A DNA stretch of 64,000 nt from Aselliscus stoliczkanus (taxonomy: Eukaryota; Chordata; Mammalia; Chiroptera; Hipposideridae): NCBI GenBank assembly GCA_033961575.1, contig CM066735.1, forward strand, positions 31,639,501 through 31,703,500, written 5' to 3'. Below are positions 57,966-64,000 of this stretch, in pieces (position 1 is the first letter of the stretch; each line of letters opens with the position of its first letter). The translations under genes were made by a program, and so were the position numbers. The notes under the pieces were generated by a model. It saw nothing but the letters and a program-made list of their open reading frames with translations. It did no database searches and was not told the DNA's origin.

Positions 57966-58510
57966 CGAGGTCTGACAATTAGGTCACAAACTTGTTGCAA
58001 CGATGTTGCTAACCTTTTTTGATATCTAAGGGATTATTCATTACAAATTTGAACCAACTGGACAGTTAACCAACTTTACTAGTTGGAAGTGCTGAAAAGG
58101 CTGTGTGAAAAGGTTAGACAACCTGAACTTTTCGCCAACAATTCATGTCTCTTTCATCATGACAATGTACTAGCTCACAGGGTACTGTCTGTGAGGGAGT
58201 TTTTAGCCAGTAAACAAATAACTGTATTGGAACACCCTCCCTACTCACCTGATCTGGCCCCCAATGACTTCTTTCTTTACCCGAAGACAAAGGACATATG
58301 GAAAGGAAGACATTTTGATGATATTAAGGACACCAAGGGTAATATGATGACAGCTCTGAAGGTCACTCCAGAAAGAGTTCCAAAATTGCTTTGAAGGGTG
58401 GACTAGGCACTGGAATCAGTGCGTAGCTTCCAAGGGGAGTACTTCAAAGGTGACCATAGTGATAGTAAGCAGTGAGGGATGGAGTACTTTTTCTAGAGTG
58501 AGTTTGTGAA
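57966..58510 (+). mobile_element. Second mariner family, internally deleted
   Basis: The left end CGAGGTCTGACAATTAGGTC follows TA (57964-57965). The right end is degraded, with a GAGTTTGTGAATCC stretch near 58499-58512 the likely remnant. At about 540 bp it is well short of a full mariner (~1.3 kb). The retained part encodes the C-terminal catalytic half at 58083-58394; the N-terminal half is missing. Confidence 0.82.
58083..58394 (+). pseudogene. Mariner transposase C-terminal remnant (DD34D)
   Basis: A 103-codon frame shows FHHDNVLAH (second catalytic Asp) and, exactly 34 residues later, the third Asp in HPPYSPDLAPND. This is the DD34D signature of mariner. The DNA-binding domain and the first Asp are absent because of the deletion around 58050-58080, so the product could not be an active transposase. 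It differs from the 34275 element in sequence and TIRs, so it is a separate family. Confidence 0.88.
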
Positions 58511-60185
58511 TCCTATATTTGCATTAACCTATTATAAGTAAACAAATAACAATTCATAAAGATAAAAATAAAAGGTTCTTTGTAGACCTTGATTGAGAAA
58601 CTCCACCTATAGCCATATGATAACATAATGCTCTCTAGGCCAAATAACATTCTGAGTTAAAGAATAATCCCACTCCACACACATTGTTATGTGAATGTTA
58701 TTACTGAATATTAATAAATCTTCAGGTCAAATTGTAAAAATAAATCTGTATTAATCACAAGGACGGGGTATTTTTAAAAGTCTTTTTGACCTACAGTTTT
58801 TAAATTTAATAACCTTAGTATAAGAATGTGCATTTCTGCATATGTGTTTATATTGTTTAAATATTTTTATATGTTTGTATTATCCATTTTGTGTCAGTAC
58901 CTTGTACTTCTCAATAGAATTTTTTTCACAACTAATATTCATTAAAATTTAAAAAATACTTTAAAAAATAGTTAAGAAATACATTTCAATACATATAAAG
59001 TAAAAACAATTTTTAATTGCCTCATTGGCCACTTTTCAGTATCATCTATTCAGTAGTCAATTAATCAGATTCACCCTCTGGTTTAAATGATGAAAAATGC
59101 CTTTTTAAGAATTGCAGTACTATAATTGAACTGATTGATATGCCTCTCATATTTATTAAAACTTTTAAATTCTGTTTATCCACTGAATGTTTTAAATTAA
59201 GTCACAGGAGATCTTGTTTATCAAATTAGGTATCTAATAGCTTCTAAGTTTGCTTAAGCTGAGTTGATCTCAAAAAAAAAAAAACAAAAAAAATAACAAA
59301 ATGTCCTGTGACTCTGTTCTAGCAACCCCGCTCTAGTTTTTTTTATTTAATTTGTTTGTTTTTGATGCCCCTAATGTAAATCTTAGTAATTACTGCTACC
59401 TTTTATTAAACTAAATACAGAGCATATAAGACCTACATAGATTAAGTAAATAAAATCCAAAATGTGGACATAAAATTCTCCTTCTTGACATGTTTTTATC
59501 ATGATGTTGACAGGTCTTCAATTTACTGCTGAATTTTTAATACCCATGTTTTATTTATTTATTTTTCTTTTTTAAAATGCTGAATTCAAGCTTAAAGATA
59601 TATTTGGCACATGGCACCAATGTAAATGGTTGATTTTTATAGATCAGGTATCGTTTCCCTCACTTTATAATAAAATATTTCAGATATGGCCAAATTGTGC
59701 CTTTAGGATAACTGGTCTATCATTAAACCACAGCTTCTGGTGACTTCAGACACTCTGGGAAGCTCTTTAATGCCCATCTAGCCTTATCTTCCACCAGCTG
59801 GCTATAATGGAAAGGCAAACAACATTTGCATGATTGGCAAACAGGAGAGGGAGGCAGTTGTGGTTAATCCCCCTTCTCAGTCAGCCAGGTGAGTTGCTTG
59901 CAGGGCTCCTGGCTTGATTCTGTTGTAACTAAGGTTCCCAGTGGACAGGGTCATTTGCGACAGGATCTAAGGTGCTCAGCCTGCAAGTGGAGTGGTTCTT
60001 GCCTTCCTTTAGTAAGCTTCCTCACTTAACCATTCCCTCTTTCCCTGACTTTGCTTAGAAATGAGTCCTAGCTCTTACTGAAATTGATATAAATAAATTC
60101 ACAGCAGGTGAGGAGGAAAGATATCGGTGTAGTGGAAAGGAAGAACATAAATAGGAGATGATTTAAACAGGGAAGTTTCTATATA
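58511..60185. other. Intergenic DNA; GC-richer patch at its end
   Basis: 58511-59690 is AT-rich with no recognised feature. 59690-60060 is clearly less AT-biased, without known repeat phrases and without an ORF, and includes GCATTTGC/ATTTGCAT-like motifs near 59825-59835 (octamer-like). It is a reasonable candidate for conserved non-coding DNA but is not shown to be one. Confidence 0.45.
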
Positions 60186-60189
60186 AAGA

Positions 60190-60350
60190 GGAAAAGCCTA
60201 GACGCAGTGTAGCACCATTGTTCTGGAGAACTTCATAGACTCTCAAAATTGTACTTACCAACTATAGGATCCTGGACAAGCTGTGAAGAATAAAGGGCGC
60301 TATGCATATAAAGTGCCTGGCACTCGGAAGATATGCAATAAGTTAGACCT
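60190..60350 (+). repeat. MIR fragment, sense (weak)
   Basis: 'GCAGTGTAGCACCATTGTTCTGG' and 'AGTGCCTGGCACTCGGAAGATATGCAATAAG' fit the start and end of MIR with a deleted middle. Confidence 0.55.
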
Positions 60351-63189
60351 TTCCTACACACCCGCATGATAGGAATAACAACAGAGTAACATTTTTATAG
60401 TGGCTGAGAAAGAAAGTAACTTATGAAAGACAACTGTGTGTGTGCTTAAATAGAGTTCTATGAAGGTCTTCAAAAGTAGTTAGAAATGGACCTCTTGTCA
60501 CTATATGCTTAGTGCTAGAACTGTGGCAAATTTAAAAATGAGAGTAAGGAAGCCTAGAAAAGAAATTGGTTTAATATATAAAACACTCCTAGTAAAATAC
60601 CTTGCACGTATTCAATAATAGATGTTTGTTGACTAACTCAATGTTTAGCATGGGAAGAATTAAAAGGATAAAAACACAAGTATAAAGTATAAAATATACC
60701 TTAGTGGCCCTAATATTGGCTTTTTGTAACGTATTTAGACTATTATTTGGCATGAGGTGACAGAAGTGACAGGAAAGGGATTGGGGATCTGAAGACCTGT
60801 GTCTTCCTGTGAGATCCAATGTAACGTATCAACAGAAACACAAAATCAAGTTCTGCCTCTGCCACTTAACTTTCCTGGCACCAGCATCTTACTCTGCCCA
60901 CCCTAAACACCCAGCTCCAGTATCTACTTTTTTAGCTCTTCCTGTTCCCTCCACTGGTTCTCAAGAAAATTGGGAAGTACACAGTGAATCATTCCCCCTG
61001 TACCCACCCACCTTGACATGCAACATTACTAATTACCTCTCCCATAGCTTACCTTCCACTTAACACTCTTCCAGTATTCTCCCCAGCTGTGTTTTGCTCT
61101 CAGCAAGCTTTCAATTAATCCCCACTGAGGTGTTAACTGATAACCAAGGTGTTAACTGAAGTGTGAATTCTCTCAGGATTATTTAAGTTTTAAAAACCAG
61201 CTCTTCAGAGATCCAGATATTCAGTTACATAGAGAAACTGAGAGGAGACTTTCCCTGTGATTAATAACATCACACTATCACATTTAATTGACTTTCACTT
61301 GAATTTTAGTAACATGCCCAGAAGCTTAGCCTTGACAATGGCAATGGCTTTGGAGGAGGACAGAGGATTAAGGAGCTCTGTTTGTAATGTGAGATGATCC
61401 GCATTTTACTAGACCAGCACGACTACATTGGAGACAGACTCAGAGCGTTTCAAACTTGCCATTTGTTGGTGAATCCTGCTCTAGTGTCAGATGTGGAGTT
61501 TGATATCCTAGTAGAGGCTTTTCTTCCAGACAAGTATAACTGTCATTATGTGTTCTTCAACAAACTTTTACATCTTGCAATAGTCCATGTAAAGCTGCAT
61601 TTTGGGAACTTGCCAGTGAAAGCTAGAGGTGAAGAGTTTCTATGCACACGTCAGGGTCATCAGTGAGATATACACACACATACATTTCGGAGTAAATGGA
61701 TGTATACAAATAAATATATATGTTTCCATAAATCTAAAGGTGATCATGTTAGCCTTAGGTGGCAATTACAATGCTAAAGTACATAATGGAGTATTGGCAC
61801 ATCATTCTTATCAAATATCTTGTAGCAAACAACATACTTCTTTTTTAAAGGTAGCTTACAAAGGTTAGAAAGTCATTTTTAATTTAACAATTACTGACCT
61901 GCTGTTGTCAGAGTTTCATCTAAGGCACAATTTCTGTGCTTTACACATGGGATTTAAACTTGAAAACAAAAAATGAGTTTTTTAAACATGTTAAAATATT
62001 CTTATTGAATTGAGAGGTTAAGTACTTTTTCAAATTTTGAGGTAGAGGTGAGGACAGGATGGAGGGAGATGAAGGATCAGAAAACAGGAAGAGGTGATAG
62101 CGGAGGGTAAATTTCTTTGTGATTATCCATGCATCCCAAACAAGAATTAGAATACGCTAAAATACATGGCATGTCCAGCAGTGACTAGGCCAAAATAACT
62201 ACCTTCTAAATATCTTCAGAGAATTAGTACATGTTAGTATTCTTAAAGTTATTTGACACGTGTTTTATCAATCAGAGCTCCTACAAATTATAATTATAAA
62301 TTCTATTTTTTTTTTCCTTTTTCCATTCACCTGAAATGAGGGAAACGGAAATATCTTTTGCTTAGTAAAAAAATAAAAATGCAGGTTTTTTTCTTTCATG
62401 TGTTTTATGTATTACAGATTCATTTTAAAATCCTGCATTTACAAATTAGAATTCACTATTAGTCATTCTGTTTGATTCCTATTTTAATATAGTTTGAAAA
62501 ACATTTCACAAGTGTTACATGAGAATGAAACGGAAAATACGACAAGGTACTGCTGCTGTTAAAATAGTCCCTGAAGTTTGGAAGCTACATGAAATTTTCA
62601 GAGATCATAGAATTGAGAGACATAGTTTGTGCTGAATAATCACTAATGATTTAAATAGAGATATATAATATTATTGCAATCTATTAGCCTCCATAGATGT
62701 TTTGATTTACATATAATAATCACTTCACCTAAATCCCTTAAGCCAGTGGGAGAGATTCTCTTCATCAGGTTTTCTTTATAGGGGGCCAGTTACTAATTTC
62801 CTTCCAATTTATTTAAAATATTTTGTGAAGTCCTAGAGAGCCAAGTGTGTTTTCATAAATGGCAGTTGGAGGGCAAAAATTAGTTGTTAGGCCTTCTAAA
62901 CTCTCTTCCATCTTGCAGTAGGGAGACATAGATTGGTTTTTTTTTAACGATTTTGATTCAGGTTCTAGAAAGTAAGATACAGTTCCAACTTTTTATTAAA
63001 GAAAAATATCTACAGTATGTAGGCGATGTAGATATTTGCCCTAGCTGGTGATGATGTATTTTTTTTTTTAAAAGAAAGTAATACTACCCTTTAATAAAAT
63101 AGTTTGTACTCTGTCATAATCCAGAAGTTCATCGAAAACATACTTTCAAATTTCTGAAATTAAGCACATCTCCCAAGCCCTTATAGATG
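60351..63189. other. Intergenic DNA upstream of the CpG island
   Basis: Mostly AT-rich. Possible MIR-like end at 60585-60640 ('ATTCAATAATAGATGTTTGTTGACT') and a weak MIR-like segment near 60795-60880. 61394-61666 is an open frame of 90 codons without recognised domains (see findings). No other repeat or gene recognised. Confidence 0.45.
61394..61666 (+). other. Unexplained 90-codon open frame, not called a gene
   Basis: The frame is mixed in composition rather than low-complexity, with segments such as LLDQHDYIGDRL and DVEFDILVEAFLPD, and is not part of any repeat I recognise. No signal peptide, membrane segment, zinc or nucleotide-binding motif is visible. There is no splice context that I can defend, and a 90-codon frame is within chance in 64 kb. 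An old pseudogene or an exon fragment is possible. Confidence 0.12.
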
Positions 63190-63315
63190 GTTTGCCTTAG
63201 GGCGGAGCTTAGTCTAAGAGGTTTACAGGACAGAAAGTCCAGGGGATTCTTGACTTGGTGATGCATGAAGTTTTCCTCGGACAGATCTCACTTCCCAGGT
63301 CTGACTAGCTTCGAG

Positions 63316-63513
63316 ATGGCAGAGCCAAAGGCACCTCAGAGAGGTACCATAGGCTCTGTGTTGAATAAATCTGGAAGCAGAGAGCATGATCGGGCTGTCT
63401 CGCGAACAGGAGACCCCCTCTTCTCCAGGGGAGAGGTGAGAAAGCTGATAAGGATTCCTATGCCAGGAGCCACCGAGCCTCCTCTGCCTCCAGCGGAGCA
63501 GGCGCCTCGGTAG
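63316..63513 (+). CDS. Speculative short or first-exon coding frame in the promoter region
   Basis: ATG at 63316 has a purine at -3 and G at +4 (a fair Kozak context), followed by MAEPKAPQRGTIGSVL. The frame stays open to TAG at 63511-63513. If the donor at 63436 is used, only about 40 codons would be in the exon. No domain is recognised. It could equally be an upstream ORF in a 5' UTR or chance. An in-frame ATG at 63265 is a weaker start. Do not treat this as established. Confidence 0.15.
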   Translation: MAEPKAPQRGTIGSVLNKSGSREHDRAVSRTGDPLFSRGEVRKLIRIPMPGATEPPLPPAEQAPR

Positions 63514-63549
63514 TCCACTGCAGCTGGGATCCAGAGAAAGGAAGGTGGG

Positions 63550-63602
63550 ATAGGAGGAGGTGGAAGGGAGGGGGAAAAAGGGCTGGGGGAGGGAAGGGGT
63601 GA
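63550..63602 (+). other. G-run tract with G-quadruplex potential in the promoter
   Basis: A purine-rich run contains five or more G-tracts of three or more within about 50 bp (GGAGGTGGAAGGGAGGGGG, AAAAAGGGCTGGGGGAGGG, AAGGGGTG). This satisfies the usual G3+N1-7 quadruplex pattern on the plus strand. Confidence 0.8.
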
Positions 63603-63878
63603 ACCAACCGGAGTAAGCGGGAGAGCAGCGCGCGGGGGGGAGGCGGAGATGCGGGGAGCGCGCCCGGCGCAGGCAGCTGAGTGGACCGCTGGAGACGGCG
63701 GCGCGTGCGGCGGCTCCTGAAAGCAGCGAGTTGGCGGAGCCAGGCTGCCTTTCCAGCGGGAGCTGCGAGCACAGGGCGGGCTCCTAACAAGGTGATGTGC
63801 CAGTGAAGCATTCTTTTTCCCGGCTCGGGCTGCCGTGGCCGGGGCTTCTTTCCTTATCCCCGGGTTCTGCGGGTCTCC

Positions 63879-63905
63879 GTGTGTGTGTGTGTGTGTGTGT
63901 GTGTG
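63879..63905. repeat. (GT)n microsatellite in the CpG island
   Basis: A pure GT run of about 26 bp in the probable first exon or intron 1, just downstream of the CpG-dense core. Confidence 0.95.
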
Positions 63906-64000
63906 AGTGCCTGGCTTGAGGGGTACAGCCAGCGGGGAGGGGGCCCCCTGTCCCTGCTTGTCTCCTCCTCTATCTGCCTCCGTCGTTGCTGAAGCACGTT

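Larger units (their letters stand above)
63190..64000 (+). promoter_or_regulatory. CpG-island promoter and probable first exon of a downstream gene
   Basis: The last ~400 bp are GC-rich and CpG-dense (GCGCGCGG, GGAGCGCGCCCGGCG, GACGGCGGCGCGTGCGGCGG), in sharp contrast with the AT-rich 60 kb before. GC boxes GGGCGG lie at 63200-63205 and 63774-63779. No TATA box is seen, which is usual for CpG-island promoters. Candidate splice donors are GAG|GTGAGA with GT at 63436-63437, and AAG|GTGATG with GT at 63792-63793. The island continues past the window edge. Plus-strand orientation is inferred from the donors and from the lack of any gene to the left. I cannot name the gene. Confidence 0.75.

Noticed and set aside
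63458..63811. 117-codon minus-strand frame rich in Pro, Ala and Arg
   Set aside because: Long frames arise by chance in CpG islands because stop codons are rare in GC-rich DNA. There is no domain or minus-strand promoter evidence.
1..64000. A previously undescribed defence, metabolic or other gene system
   Set aside because: No cluster of conserved coding genes exists here. The window is vertebrate intergenic DNA dominated by transposons, and nothing supports a novel multigene system.
1..64000. Naming the host species from the SINE family
   Set aside because: The SINE and L1 types would suit a bat or other laurasiatherian, but I cannot verify this without a repeat library search.

Overview
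This window reads as a stretch of AT-rich, gene-poor nuclear DNA from a placental mammal. Ancient mammalian repeats (MIR, L2, MER5-like hAT, Tigger, MaLR and ERVL LTRs, old L1) occur throughout. On top of them lie younger insertions with clean target-site duplications (TSDs): L1 3' ends, mariner elements and a tRNA-headed SINE family in a short (~110 bp) and a long (~430-450 bp) form. The L1 3' UTR type and active-looking mariners would suit a laurasiatherian, with a bat a reasonable guess, but I cannot name the species from sequence alone.

Layout. 0.1-1.4 kb: antisense MaLR LTR plus internal sequence. 2-8.4 kb: a long SINE, a short SINE, an antisense L2 and a sense L1 5' end split by a short SINE. 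8.4-14.3 kb: AT-rich, mostly single-copy sequence. 14.3-15.9 kb: an L1 3' end, a long and a short SINE and a Tigger-type MITE. 15.9-22 kb: sparse. 22-27.4 kb: dense old repeats including a large antisense L1 5' end and an L1 insertion with a probable 3' transduction. 30.5-37.2 kb: a long SINE, an AT palindrome, a MITE, a solo LTR, a complete but dead mariner and MER5-like DNA. 39-48.5 kb: MIR, L2 and L1, including one old L1 3' end hit by two long SINEs. 48.7-49.4 kb: a solo LTR with a 6-bp TSD. 49.4-58.5 kb: L1 bodies, short SINEs, a Tigger element carrying a 79-bp mariner MITE, and a second, deleted mariner. 58.5-63 kb: mostly unannotated.

The only strong sign of a host gene is the last ~0.8 kb. 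It is a TATA-less, GC-rich, CpG-dense island with GC boxes, a G-run tract and candidate splice donors, probably the promoter and first exon of a plus-strand gene whose body lies beyond the window. No complete protein-coding gene, RNA gene, CRISPR array or prokaryote-style system is supported. Almost all reading frames are chance ORFs or transposon fragments.

The most informative content is the transposon record: a two-form SINE with signs of a T+ type tail, an autonomous mariner and its MITE in one window, a nested insertion that dates the MITE after the Tigger, an L1 3' transduction candidate, and a perfect 34-bp AT palindrome.
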